Assembly: GCF_000159135.1 (NCBI RefSeq)
Contig: NZ_GG667519.1
Location: 248,240 to 312,239, forward strand
Reading direction: 5' to 3'
DNA: 64,000 nt
DNA from: Corynebacterium striatum ATCC 6940
Lineage (GTDB): Bacteria; Actinomycetota; Actinomycetes; Mycobacteriales; Mycobacteriaceae
The first letter of the stretch is position 1, and each line of letters starts with the position of its first letter. Of the stretch, positions 46,011 through 54,464 are shown one piece after another. The translations under genes were made by a program, and so were the position numbers. The notes beneath the pieces are model-generated. The model was not told the DNA's origin. It did not search any database and saw only the letters and a list, made by a program, of their open reading frames with translations.

Positions 46011-46916
46011 ATGCATGACGCACCATTAATTAGCCCAGAAAACAAAGATTCCGTGCCGGAGCTGGTGGCACAGCTGCCCAAGGTCGAGCTCGACGCGGTC
46101 TTTGCGCCGCAGCAGGTACCGGCAGATAGCGCTGCCCTGACCGCAGCGATGACCCAGGCGGTGGAGGAGTTGGCCTCTGCAAACGTGGTGTATGCCGAGA
46201 TTCGCTTCGACCCGCAGGCCTTCGACTTTGGGGCAGAGACTGCCCTCGAGGCAGCCATCGCGGGCCTGGAGGTACCGGGAATTGATGCCCGGCTCCTGCT
46301 CACCAGCGCGCCACAGGCAGCCAGCGCCCGCAGGGGCTCCAGGGTCGTGGGCTTTGTGCTCGAGGGCGAGACCGAGCCACACGTAGTGGCTGATCTGCGT
46401 GCGAATTTTGTGCCCTTCGTTGTGGACGTGCGCGACCTCGAGTTCGAGGCCGTGGCCGCGGCGGTGCAAGCAGGTGCCACCCGCTTGGCGCACGCGACGC
46501 AGCTTCCCGACGACTTCACCGCCGACCTCGATGGCATCCAGCCGGGCACGGTCTCCGCATGGATTCGTGACCGCCACCTGGCTGCTACCTTCGAGCCTTT
46601 GTCCTTCGAGGAGATCAGCGATCACCCGCTGCCCCTTCTGCAGCAGCTCGGTTTTACCTGCGCGGTCACAGCAGGTAGCGCTAGCGAGGGCAACCTCAAC
46701 GTGGTGTTCTTGGCGCTGAACGAGCACTTTGGCTACGGGCTCGAAGAGTTCTTCGACCTCACTGTGAAGGCACTGGAGAACTCCTTCAGCACGGAGGAGG
46801 AGCGCCAGCACCTGATCGAGACCGTCATCTTGCCGGCTTATGAGGAGTTCTCTGACCCAGAGATGGCCGGGCCGGATACCGAGGAGTCACTGGCTGAGGA
46901 AGCAGAGGAGAACTAA
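46011..46916 (+). CDS. adenosine deaminase-like protein lacking the metal site
   Basis: A 301-residue protein with the outline of adenosine deaminase: LPKVELD at strand one, VVYAEIRFDPQAFDFGAETA, ATRLAHATQL and HPLPLLQQLGFTCAVTAGSA. The residues that make the zinc site and catalysis are missing. The usual HxH after PKxEL is replaced by DAV, the HAGE motif reads DVRD, and the catalytic DD region reads AGSA. It is therefore probably a non-enzymatic or altered member. ATG 46011 is preferred (TAGGAT 13 bp upstream); ATGs at 45975 and 46002 are alternatives. The esterase gene follows without a gap. Confidence 0.72.
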   Translation: MHDAPLISPENKDSVPELVAQLPKVELDAVFAPQQVPADSAALTAAMTQAVEELASANVVYAEIRFDPQAFDFGAETALEAAIAGLEVPGIDARLLLTSAPQAASARRGSRVVGFVLEGETEPHVVADLRANFVPFVVDVRDLEFEAVAAAVQAGATRLAHATQLPDDFTADLDGIQPGTVSAWIRDRHLAATFEPLSFEEISDHPLPLLQQLGFTCAVTAGSASEGNLNVVFLALNEHFGYGLEEFFDLTVKALENSFSTEEERQHLIETVILPAYEEFSDPEMAGPDTEESLAEEAEEN

Positions 46917-47927
46917 ATGCGTGCCTGGCGAACCGGAATCGGCTTTGCCATCGGTTTGGCAGCGGGGTGTGCCTATTACGCGTGGAACCGCCACAAAGTC
47001 ATGAAGGAGGTTTCGCCGGAGCTGCGCCATCCTGCGCTGTACCTGCCCATGCATCTCCTTCCGGACGGAGGATTCGTGGCAATCAGCAAGCTCATTGCTA
47101 ACCACGACTACATCCGTGCCGTGGAGCGCGACGTCGACGTCCGCGTAATCCATGGCGAGTTCGAAGGGCAGAAGTTCAGCGCCCGTCTGCTGGCCCCGCG
47201 CAACCAAAAGCCGGGCGCGCCAGCGCTGCTGTGGACGCACGGCGGTGGCCACCTCATCGGTAGCCCGGGGTTCTACGATCCGCAGAACTCTCGCATCGCG
47301 GACGAGCTGGGGGCGGTGGTGTTGGCTCCGAGCTACCGCAAGTCCACCGCGGCACCTTTCCCGGCCGACCATGACGAGTGCTATGCCGCCCTGCGGTGGC
47401 TGCAAGAGCATGCGGAAGAGGTGGGCGTCGACAAGCACCGCATCGCAGTGGCCGGGGACAGTGCGGGCGGTGGGCTGGCGGCGGGCGTCGTCCAGCGCGC
47501 ACTCGATGAGGGTCACCCCGTGGTGTTCCAGGGACTCGTGTACCCGATGATTGACCACCGCACCCTGCGCGCACAGTCCGGCAGGGGAGAGTTCATTTGG
47601 ACGCCGAACTCCAACCGTGGCGCATGGTCGAAGTACCTGGGCGCGGACCACCTGGAGGCGGAGATTGCGCCATATGCTTCGCCGGCGACCCGTGCGGATT
47701 TGCGGGGGCTACCGCAGACGTGGATCGGCGTGGGCTCGTTGGATTTGTTCTATGACGAAGCAAAAGCCCACGCGGACGCCCTGCAGGAAGTAGGCGTGCC
47801 GGTGGACTTTCAGGTTTATGAGGGCGCGTACCACGGCTTCGACCACATTCGGCCGAAAGCCCGGGCTTCGCGGGCGCTTGTCGACGACCTCATCGCCGCC
47901 CTTCGCCGCACCCTGGAGGCTCTTTAG
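46917..47927 (+). CDS. alpha/beta hydrolase, HSL-type esterase
   Basis: A 336-residue hormone-sensitive-lipase family hydrolase. A hydrophobic N-terminal segment (RTGIGFAIGLAAGCAYYAW) may anchor it to the membrane. The oxyanion motif HGGGH, the nucleophile elbow AVAGDSAGGGLAAG, the Asp in GVGSLDLFYDEAK and the His in YHGFDHI make a full catalytic set. The start follows the previous stop directly, so it is cotranscribed with the deaminase-like gene. The natural ester is unknown. Its last 4 bp overlap the convergent gene. Confidence 0.87.
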   Translation: MRAWRTGIGFAIGLAAGCAYYAWNRHKVMKEVSPELRHPALYLPMHLLPDGGFVAISKLIANHDYIRAVERDVDVRVIHGEFEGQKFSARLLAPRNQKPGAPALLWTHGGGHLIGSPGFYDPQNSRIADELGAVVLAPSYRKSTAAPFPADHDECYAALRWLQEHAEEVGVDKHRIAVAGDSAGGGLAAGVVQRALDEGHPVVFQGLVYPMIDHRTLRAQSGRGEFIWTPNSNRGAWSKYLGADHLEAEIAPYASPATRADLRGLPQTWIGVGSLDLFYDEAKAHADALQEVGVPVDFQVYEGAYHGFDHIRPKARASRALVDDLIAALRRTLEAL

Positions 47928-49162
47928 AAGCGGGAGAAGCGCTTGATGAGCATCTCCTCCAGGCCCTTCCATGCCTCGGCGTGGTGGTTATAAGGCTTGG
48001 AGGGGATGTAGCCAGCGTGCTCGGTGGAGCCCAGCATATAGCCCAGGTAGTCCTGGAAGCGGGGGTTTTCCAGCATGTAGGAGTTGATGGAGTCGTCGCC
48101 AGCCCAGTCTGCGGCGTCGGCACACACCTCGTAGCAGCGGCCCATCTGGTCAGCATCGACGGCCTCCGGGCCCTTCTCGATATCGCGCACGATGCCGTTG
48201 AAGGTGTACTGGTTGTCTGGGTGAACGCTGGCCTTCAGCTCGCCGGCGTTAGCTGCTGAGACGAGCTCTTCCCAGGTGGAAACGCGGGCGAGATCGTGGT
48301 CGTCATTTTCCATGATCCAGCGCACGAGCGTCTTCAGGGAGTTGAAGGTGTAAATCTCGCCCCACTTGCCCAAGAAGACAGGCTTGCCATCGAGGTAGGT
48401 GCGCAGGGTGTACACGGACTTCATGTCCGCGGTGATCTTTACTGGGTCGATGCCAGCAGTGGCCCACGGGGAGTTGTCATAAGGGTCGGCGGCAGCGGAC
48501 GCAGCCTTGCGCTCTTCCTCGGCCTCCTTGCGGGCCTTTTCGGCAGCCGCGGTGGCGGCGGCGATGCGCTCTTCGGCATCCTTGACCTGCGCGGAATCGA
48601 ACTCGGAGGAGTCGACGACCTTGACCTGCTTGTCGAGGTCCTCAATGACGCTCTTCCAGTTCGCTAGGACCACGCGGCCCACGCCGGACCACTCGCTCAT
48701 GCCTTGGTCCCCGGCGTAGTGGCTAGCGCCGCGGGTGACGTTGCGCAGGATGGAGTGCGACGCGAAGAAGATTACGGTGTGCTGCGCGCCGGCGACGTTG
48801 GCGAGCGCCTCGGCGATCTCCAGGTTGCGGGCAACAGCGGTGACGTTCTCGTGGCTCGGGCGGCCCGCCAGATGGGAAGGCATGCCGACGAGGTCGAAGT
48901 GATCCTTTTTTGCTGGCGTGATGCGATCCTCGCCTTGGGCGCGGAAATCGGCCCACTTGGGGTGGTCGACCAAGTCGTGGTGCTTACCGGACTCTAAGAA
49001 GCACAGCATTTCTGCTGCGGAGTTGAAGGCGAGGACGGATTCTTCGTCGCCCAAGAATGCCTGCCACTCGGAGCCATTCTGACGCCACTTTGGTGCCCAC
49101 AGGGTGTAAAAATCGCCCTCGGTCAAGGAGAGCTGGACTGGAATGATTGCGCGGGTGCTCAT
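47924..49162 (-). CDS. conserved corynebacterial protein with central coiled coil
   Basis: A 412-residue soluble protein not recognised by function. The N-terminal half (IIPVQLSLTEGDFYTLWAPK, FLGDEESVLAFNSAAEMLCF) and the C-terminal half (YTLRTYLDGKPVFLGKWGEI, YTFNSLKTLVRWIMENDDHD) look like related alpha/beta repeats. Each ends in a sentence-like pattern: gloss of a W/F-G-D or W-G start, a xxF-NS motif and an acidic H-D-L. They are joined by a Glu/Lys/Ala coiled coil (AQVKDAEERIAAATAAAEKA). No signal peptide or membrane helix is present. It is common in Corynebacterium by memory, with role unknown. Confidence 0.7.
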   Translation of the reverse strand: MSTRAIIPVQLSLTEGDFYTLWAPKWRQNGSEWQAFLGDEESVLAFNSAAEMLCFLESGKHHDLVDHPKWADFRAQGEDRITPAKKDHFDLVGMPSHLAGRPSHENVTAVARNLEIAEALANVAGAQHTVIFFASHSILRNVTRGASHYAGDQGMSEWSGVGRVVLANWKSVIEDLDKQVKVVDSSEFDSAQVKDAEERIAAATAAAEKARKEAEEERKAASAAADPYDNSPWATAGIDPVKITADMKSVYTLRTYLDGKPVFLGKWGEIYTFNSLKTLVRWIMENDDHDLARVSTWEELVSAANAGELKASVHPDNQYTFNGIVRDIEKGPEAVDADQMGRCYEVCADAADWAGDDSINSYMLENPRFQDYLGYMLGSTEHAGYIPSKPYNHHAEAWKGLEEMLIKRFSRF

Positions 49163-49210
49163 GGGTAGACAGTCTAACTTACCCATTTATTAAATCCGCA
49201 TAAGAGCGTG

Positions 49211-50119
49211 CTAGCCGGTGGGGCGCCAGAACCCCTTGAATGCCATGCCCATATTGGTGGTGCGCAATGGGCTGGTTTCCACGGGGCTACCAGCTTCGAT
49301 CATTTCGCCGCCTCCCTTGTACATGGCCACGTGGCCATCCCACACCACGAGGTCACCGGGCTGTAGCTCGTTGGCGCTGACCTGCCTGCCTACGGTCTGG
49401 GACTCGGCGGTGCGCGGGATCTCCACTCCGGCCTGGCGCCACGCCCATTGGGTAAGCCCAGAGCAATCGAAGCCGCCATTGCCCGTGCCGCCCCATACGT
49501 AGGGAGTACCGAGCTTGCTCATCGCGGCGGCCACCGCGGCCCGCCCCTGTGCCGACCCACTGGACTCATCGCCGCCGATGGCCGTGGAGTGTTTCGCTGA
49601 AATTGCGTGGGGCTCTGGAGTCTTAGAAGGCGAAAGCTCGTTCCCGGTTCCTTCTGCGCGTCCTTTTACCGTGGGTTCGATGGCGCGCTGCGCGATGGGT
49701 AGCAACGGCCTCGCCACAGCGACCAGTTCTGCCAGCAATTGTTTGACGCGGGCAAAAGCGTTGGCCAAGTGTTCTGTAATGAGACCGTGCAGGCGTGCTC
49801 GTGCAGCTGCCTGCACTGCTGGGTTTGGAACCAAGAGCCCAAGCGCCAGGGGTGCGGCTTGGGTGAGCAGCTGCAATCCAATACCGATGAGGTCCTGGCC
49901 TGTGGCCTGGATGAGCGTGCGGGCCTTGGCCACCGCGGCGTCGATGGTGTCGCGATCAGCGGCGAGGACACCGGCGGCGTCGAGAAGCTTGCTCGGATCG
50001 CCGTGTACGATGTCCGCCAAGGGGCCGATGGTGCTCAGATCCGGCAACTGCGGCAGGCCCACCGCTGGGAGCGCGGGCGGTGCCATCTGGGAAATCTGTT
50101 TGACCGCTGCCTCAATCAC
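49211..50119 (-). CDS. NlpC/P60 cell-wall hydrolase without signal peptide
   Basis: A 302-residue protein. The C-terminal 110 residues are an NlpC/P60 peptidase: MSKLGTPYVWGGTGNGGFDC with catalytic Cys in FDCSGLTQWA, then ELQPGDLVVWDGHVAMYKG with catalytic His. The N-terminal 150 residues are Ala/Leu-rich helices with no cleavable signal. The start is GTG 50119, overlapping the TGA of the upstream small gene. A wall hydrolase without a signal, coupled to a small helical partner, suggests type VII secretion (as for EspC-type proteins), which is inference. A Ser/Pro linker separates the domains. Confidence 0.85.
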   Translation of the reverse strand: MIEAAVKQISQMAPPALPAVGLPQLPDLSTIGPLADIVHGDPSKLLDAAGVLAADRDTIDAAVAKARTLIQATGQDLIGIGLQLLTQAAPLALGLLVPNPAVQAAARARLHGLITEHLANAFARVKQLLAELVAVARPLLPIAQRAIEPTVKGRAEGTGNELSPSKTPEPHAISAKHSTAIGGDESSGSAQGRAAVAAAMSKLGTPYVWGGTGNGGFDCSGLTQWAWRQAGVEIPRTAESQTVGRQVSANELQPGDLVVWDGHVAMYKGGGEMIEAGSPVETSPLRTTNMGMAFKGFWRPTG

Positions 50120-50394
50120 GAGAGCACACCTCCCAATCCGGCCGCTAGGCCAGAATCAGTAGATTCTGCCTCCTGTGCCATGGCGAAAGACGCGTCAGCA
50201 ACCATTTCCATGTCAGTACGCAGACTCTCCGTCCGCGCCCCGACGTTGCGCAAGGCTGCGCACAAAGCGGAACCAAAAGCGGAAAGCGTTCCCTCTGGAA
50301 TCTGGGGCAGTGGTGGAGTGGTGCCCTGGGCAGCGTCATAAAGCTCGCGGGCAAGATGGCGGGTGAACTCAGTATCAATCTTAAAAGTTGTCAT
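50116..50394 (-). CDS. small helical protein, EspC/ESX-substrate-like
   Basis: A 92-residue helical protein: TTFKIDTEFTRHLARELYDA in helix one, a Pro/Gly turn near residues 26-36, and long helices to the end (FGSALCAALRNVGARTESLR, MEMVADASFAMAQEAESTDS). Length and hairpin build resemble ESX secretion-associated EspC-like proteins, but there is no WXG motif. Its stop overlaps the GTG of the NlpC/P60 gene, so the two are made together. A secretion partner role is inferred from that pairing. The 125-bp gap to upp holds both divergent promoters. Confidence 0.6.
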   Translation of the reverse strand: MTTFKIDTEFTRHLARELYDAAQGTTPPLPQIPEGTLSAFGSALCAALRNVGARTESLRTDMEMVADASFAMAQEAESTDSGLAAGLGGVLS

Positions 50395-50519
50395 GCCTTA
50401 TTGGACTGCGCAAAAGCGCCCGCGGTTCCCTCACCAACGAGAAAAGTATTGCCCATTGCAGGGGCGGGGGAAACGTTTAGATACCAGAACCGGCAGGGGA
50501 GGGGATAGAGTAGGAAACC

Positions 50520-51155
50520 ATGGACATCCACGTAGTAGATCACCCCCTTGCCGCCTCCCGCCTGACCATCATGCGCGATGCTCGCAGCAACAACTCTGCC
50601 TTCCGCGCCGCCCTCAAGGACCTGGGCACCATGCTCGTTTATGAAGCAGCCCGTGACCTCGCCGTCGAGCACTTCGACTGCGTCACTCCTGTCGATACTG
50701 CACAGGGCACCCGCCTTCTGGACCCGCCCATCATCGTCCCCATCATCCGTGCGGGCCTGGGCATGATCGACCCAGCTCTAGCCATGATTCCGGATGCCCA
50801 GGTGGGCTTTATCGGCATGGCCCGCAATGAGGAAACCCACCAGCCGGTTCCTTATCTCGAGGCGCTGCCCGAGGATCTCACCGGCCGCACCGTATTCGTC
50901 GTGGACCCGATGCTCGCTACCGGCGGCTCCCTCCTGCACTCCTTGAAGCTGCTGGCCGATCGCGGTGCCACCGACATTACTGCAATCTGCATGGTCTGCG
51001 CGCAGGAAGGCGTGGATGCGCTGGCGAATTCCGGCCTGCCGGTCCGCCTGGTTACCGCGGTTATTGACCCGAGCTTGAACGAAGACGCCTACATCGTCCC
51101 AGGTTTGGGCGACGCCGGCGATCGCCTCTACGGACCGCGCAACATCGACCTCTAA
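50520..51155 (+). CDS. upp: uracil phosphoribosyltransferase
   Basis: A 211-residue enzyme that makes UMP from uracil and PRPP (pyrimidine salvage). The N-terminal [20 protein letters not shown] is typical, and the PRPP loop [20 protein letters not shown] and the uracil-binding C-terminus [16 protein letters not shown] are intact. TAGAGTAGGA lies just before the ATG, possibly combining a -10 with the ribosome-binding site. It stands alone. Confidence 0.95.
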   Translation: MDIHVVDHPLAASRLTIMRDARSNNSAFRAALKDLGTMLVYEAARDLAVEHFDCVTPVDTAQGTRLLDPPIIVPIIRAGLGMIDPALAMIPDAQVGFIGMARNEETHQPVPYLEALPEDLTGRTVFVVDPMLATGGSLLHSLKLLADRGATDITAICMVCAQEGVDALANSGLPVRLVTAVIDPSLNEDAYIVPGLGDAGDRLYGPRNIDL

Positions 51156-51204
51156 AGTGCGCTAGGCTTGCCCCCACGAACGTCTGAATGGGGGGTCAAG
51201 ACTC

Positions 51205-51555
51205 GTGTCCATTTCTTTTGGTGGGTGGTCCGCCTTGGGCCACGATTTCGCATCCCGCTTGCGTGAGACGCGCGAGCGGCGGGGCATGTCGCAAAAAGCG
51301 CTCGCGGAGATCTCGGGGGTCTCGCGCAGTCAGATTTCCAATCTGGAGCGCACTGACAAAGCGTTGAATCTGCGGGCCGATCCGCAGCTGTCCACGCTGT
51401 TCAAGCTGGCTTATGCACTGGAGGTTCCGCCTTCGCTGTTGCTGCCGGGCGGGGTCGGGGATGAGGTCGTTGCAGCGCTTGACGACGTCGCGGCCTTCTC
51501 AGCCTCCTATATCGATCGCCGTCGCTTCGCTGCGGCCGATATGGTGCTGGATTGA
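51205..51555 (+). CDS. XRE-family DNA-binding protein
   Basis: A 116-residue protein. One Cro/C1 helix-turn-helix (residues about 18-75: FASRLRETRERRGMSQKALA, then ISGVSRSQISNLERTDKALN) is followed by a short tail. The start is GTG at 51205. It is typical of ClgR-unrelated small corynebacterial regulators. No membrane or toxin partner is adjacent. The 190-bp gap to the peptidase gene shows no gene. Confidence 0.8.
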   Translation: MSISFGGWSALGHDFASRLRETRERRGMSQKALAEISGVSRSQISNLERTDKALNLRADPQLSTLFKLAYALEVPPSLLLPGGVGDEVVAALDDVAAFSASYIDRRRFAAADMVLD

Positions 51556-51745
51556 TCACGCGCACGCGCGGTTTCCCACGCGGCTATTAGGTCAGCAAAA
51601 TGACATGCCGCGCTCCGTACCGCTCTGTATATTACAGCGATGAGCTGCGCGACTACCTGTACCGCTTTGTCTAGTTGTAGACTGCACTGAAAGACAACGA
51701 CCCCGGTTTCGCATGTTCTGCGGGTGGGTGTGCAGGAGGTACGCA

Positions 51746-52927
51746 ATGATTTCGACATTCGTGAACGCGTGGTTTGATAGCCACCGCGCGGAGGTTATCT
51801 CGTGGCGCCGTCATATCCATCGCCACCCGGAGACCTCCAACAACGAGGTGGAGACCACCAACTTCATCGCGCGCACCCTCAAGGAGTACGGGCTGCAGCC
51901 GCAGCGCTTCCCCGAGACAGGCCTCATGGTGGACATCGGTCCGGACACGGAACTGGGACGCCTCGCTTTCCGCGCCGACATTGACGCACTGCCGGTCACC
52001 GAGGTCACCGGATTGGAGTACACCTCAGAGAACCCCGGCACCATGCATGCCTGCGGCCACGACGTGCACACCACCATCGCCTTGGGGCTTGCCTGTGCAA
52101 TGGCGGACTACCAGCGCGAACACTCCCTCGAGTTGGGGCTGCGCATCATCTTCCAGCCTGCCGAGGAAGTCTGGGTAGGCGGTGCCACCGACGTTATCGA
52201 GTGGGGTGCGCTGGAGGGGGTTAACTCGATCTTTGCCGTGCACGTAGAGCCGAAGCTGCGCGTGGGTCGCATCGGTGTGCGTGCAGGTGCTATTACTTCG
52301 GCAACGGACGTCGTGGAGCTGGAAGTCAAGGGGCCAGGGGGCCACACCTCGCGTCCGCACCTGTCCGCCGACGTGGTCTATGCGTTGGGCAAGGTCATCA
52401 CGGAGTTGCCCGCGTTGCTGTCGCGCCGCGTCGATCCGCGCACGGGCACCGTACTGGTCTTTGGCCAAGTCAACTCGGGCTATGCGCCGAATGCGATGCC
52501 GGAGTCCGGAACGCTGACCGGCACGATGCGCACCGCGGACATCGCCATCTGGCGCGACATGCAGAACCTGTTTTCCGAGTTGGTGGACCAAGTTCTGGCA
52601 CCGGTGGGCGTGGAACACGAGCTGACTTATCACCGCGGCGTTCCGCCCGTGCTTAACGACGACGTCTCTACCGCATTGTTGGCCTCCGCCGCACAGGCCA
52701 TCGACCCGCAGGCCGTGGTGCAGGCACCTCAGTCCTCGGGTGGCGAGGACTTCTCGTGGTACCTCGAGCATGTTCCGGGTTCCATGGCGCGTTTGGGCTG
52801 CTGGTCCGGCGAAGGCGAGCAGCATGACCTGCACATGGGGGACCTCAACGTCGATGAGCGCTGCATCGGTGTAGGCGTGAAGCTTTTCGGCTCCGTAGTG
52901 GAGCAATTCGCCGACGTGCAGGAATAG
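51746..52927 (+). CDS. M20 family amidohydrolase
   Basis: A 393-residue zinc-dependent amidohydrolase of the HipO/AmhX (N-acyl amino acid hydrolase) group. HIHRHPETSNNEVETTNFI at the N-terminus, FRADIDALPV, the metal-site MHACGHDVHTTIALG, FQPAEEVWVGGA and the dimer-domain segment GPGGHTSRPHLSADVVYALG are all typical. SSGGEDFSWYL near the C-terminus supplies the last ligand region. The ATG at 51746 has AGGAGGT 8 bp upstream. The substrate is probably an N-acyl amino acid or peptide conjugate. Confidence 0.9.
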   Translation: MISTFVNAWFDSHRAEVISWRRHIHRHPETSNNEVETTNFIARTLKEYGLQPQRFPETGLMVDIGPDTELGRLAFRADIDALPVTEVTGLEYTSENPGTMHACGHDVHTTIALGLACAMADYQREHSLELGLRIIFQPAEEVWVGGATDVIEWGALEGVNSIFAVHVEPKLRVGRIGVRAGAITSATDVVELEVKGPGGHTSRPHLSADVVYALGKVITELPALLSRRVDPRTGTVLVFGQVNSGYAPNAMPESGTLTGTMRTADIAIWRDMQNLFSELVDQVLAPVGVEHELTYHRGVPPVLNDDVSTALLASAAQAIDPQAVVQAPQSSGGEDFSWYLEHVPGSMARLGCWSGEGEQHDLHMGDLNVDERCIGVGVKLFGSVVEQFADVQE

Positions 52928-52999
52928 GGGCGCAACTACTACACTGTCAAAAGGATTTACCCCATGTCCTTAACAAACTTTATAAAGGAGCAATAGACA

Positions 53000-54448
53000 G
53001 TGACAAAGGAAGCGCTTGACGCAGTAATCGAGGATGCACCGCGCATCGTTATTATCGGTGGCGGCCCAGCAGGCTACGAAGCTGCGATTGCCGGCGCCAA
53101 GTATGGAGCACACATTACCCTGGTAGAGGAGCAGGGTCCCGGTGGCTCCTCCGTCCTGTTGGACTGCGTTCCTTCCAAGTCCTTCATTGCTGGTGCAAAC
53201 CTGCGCACCGACTTCCGTCGAGCTGAAGCCATGGGGCTCAACGAGCAGCTCGGCTCTATGCAGCTGAAGCTGCAGGCGCTCAACGAGCGTGTGCAGGCGC
53301 TGGCTGCAAACCAGTCTGCTGATGTGCGTGCGGGCTTGGAGAAGATCGGCGTCAACGTTATCGACGGCCGCGCGAGCTTCAGCGAGGACCAGCATGGTGT
53401 GCAGGGCGCGGCGCACAAGGTCGACGTCGCCAAGAGCGATGGCTCCACCGAAACCCTCGAGGCAGACCTCGTGCTCGTGGCAACCGGTGCCACCCCGCGT
53501 ATCCTGCCGGGCGCGCAGCCGGACGGCGAGCGCATTCTGACCTGGCAGCAGGTTTATGACCTGAAGGAAGAGCCGGAGCACCTCATCGTGGTCGGTTCCG
53601 GTGTGACCGGTGCTGAGTTCGTGTCCGCTTTCGCGGAGATGGGCGTCAAGGTAACCATGGTGGCTTCCCGCGACCGTATTCTGCCGCATGACGACGCCGA
53701 TGCTGCCGACGTCCTCGAGACCGTGCTGGCTGAGCGCGGTGTGGAGCTGGAGAAGAATTGCCGCGTGGAATCCGTATCCCGCACTGAGGACGGCAATGTT
53801 GTGGTCAAGACGCAGGACGGCCGCGAGATTCATGGCTCGCACGTCATCATGTCCATCGGCTCCATCCCGAATACCAAGGACCTGGGCCTAGAGTACGTGG
53901 GCGTGGCTACTCAGAAGTCCGGCCACATCAAGGTCGACCGCGTCTCCCGCACCAACGTTGCTGGCATCTACGCAGCCGGTGACTGCTCTGACCTCTTCCC
54001 GCTGGCTTCCGTGGCGGCTATGCAGGGCCGCATCGCGATGTACCACGCGCTCGGTGAGGGTGTGTCCCCGCTGCGCCTGAAGACCGTGGCCACCGCGGTG
54101 TTCACCCGCCCGGAGATCGCCGCCGTGGGCTTTACCCAGGCTGAGATTGAAGCTGGCGAGGTTTCCGCGCGCACCATCACGATGCCGCTGAACACCAACC
54201 CGCGCGCGAAGATGCGCTCCCTGAACCACGGTTTCGTGAAGCTGTTCTGCCGCGCCACCTCCGGCCGCGTTATCGGCGGCGTCATCGTCGCGCCGACCGC
54301 GTCCGAGCTGATTCTGCCGGTCGCCGTTGCCGTGACCAACCAGCTGACCGTAAACCAGCTGGCTGATTCCTTCGCGGTCTACCCGTCGCTGTCGGGCACC
54401 ATCACCGAGGCGGCACGCCGTCTCGTGGCACACGACGACTTGGAGTAG
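53000..54448 (+). CDS. LpdA-like NAD(P)H quinone reductase flavoprotein
   Basis: A 482-residue pyridine nucleotide-disulfide oxidoreductase fold: FAD motif IVIIGGGPAGYEAAIAGAKY, NAD motif HLIVVGSGVTGAEFVSAFAE, second FAD motif GIYAAGDCSDLFPLASVAAM. The redox disulfide is absent: the position of the usual CxxxxC reads SVLLDCVPSK, with one Cys only. This is the mark of the M. tuberculosis LpdA (Rv3303c) group, which are quinone reductases and not dihydrolipoyl dehydrogenases. The start is GTG at 53000 with AAGGAG upstream. It is convergent with the Ltp gene, 16 bp apart. Confidence 0.88.
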   Translation: MTKEALDAVIEDAPRIVIIGGGPAGYEAAIAGAKYGAHITLVEEQGPGGSSVLLDCVPSKSFIAGANLRTDFRRAEAMGLNEQLGSMQLKLQALNERVQALAANQSADVRAGLEKIGVNVIDGRASFSEDQHGVQGAAHKVDVAKSDGSTETLEADLVLVATGATPRILPGAQPDGERILTWQQVYDLKEEPEHLIVVGSGVTGAEFVSAFAEMGVKVTMVASRDRILPHDDADAADVLETVLAERGVELEKNCRVESVSRTEDGNVVVKTQDGREIHGSHVIMSIGSIPNTKDLGLEYVGVATQKSGHIKVDRVSRTNVAGIYAAGDCSDLFPLASVAAMQGRIAMYHALGEGVSPLRLKTVATAVFTRPEIAAVGFTQAEIEAGEVSARTITMPLNTNPRAKMRSLNHGFVKLFCRATSGRVIGGVIVAPTASELILPVAVAVTNQLTVNQLADSFAVYPSLSGTITEAARRLVAHDDLE

Positions 54449-54464
54449 AACCGAGAAGTTCTTC

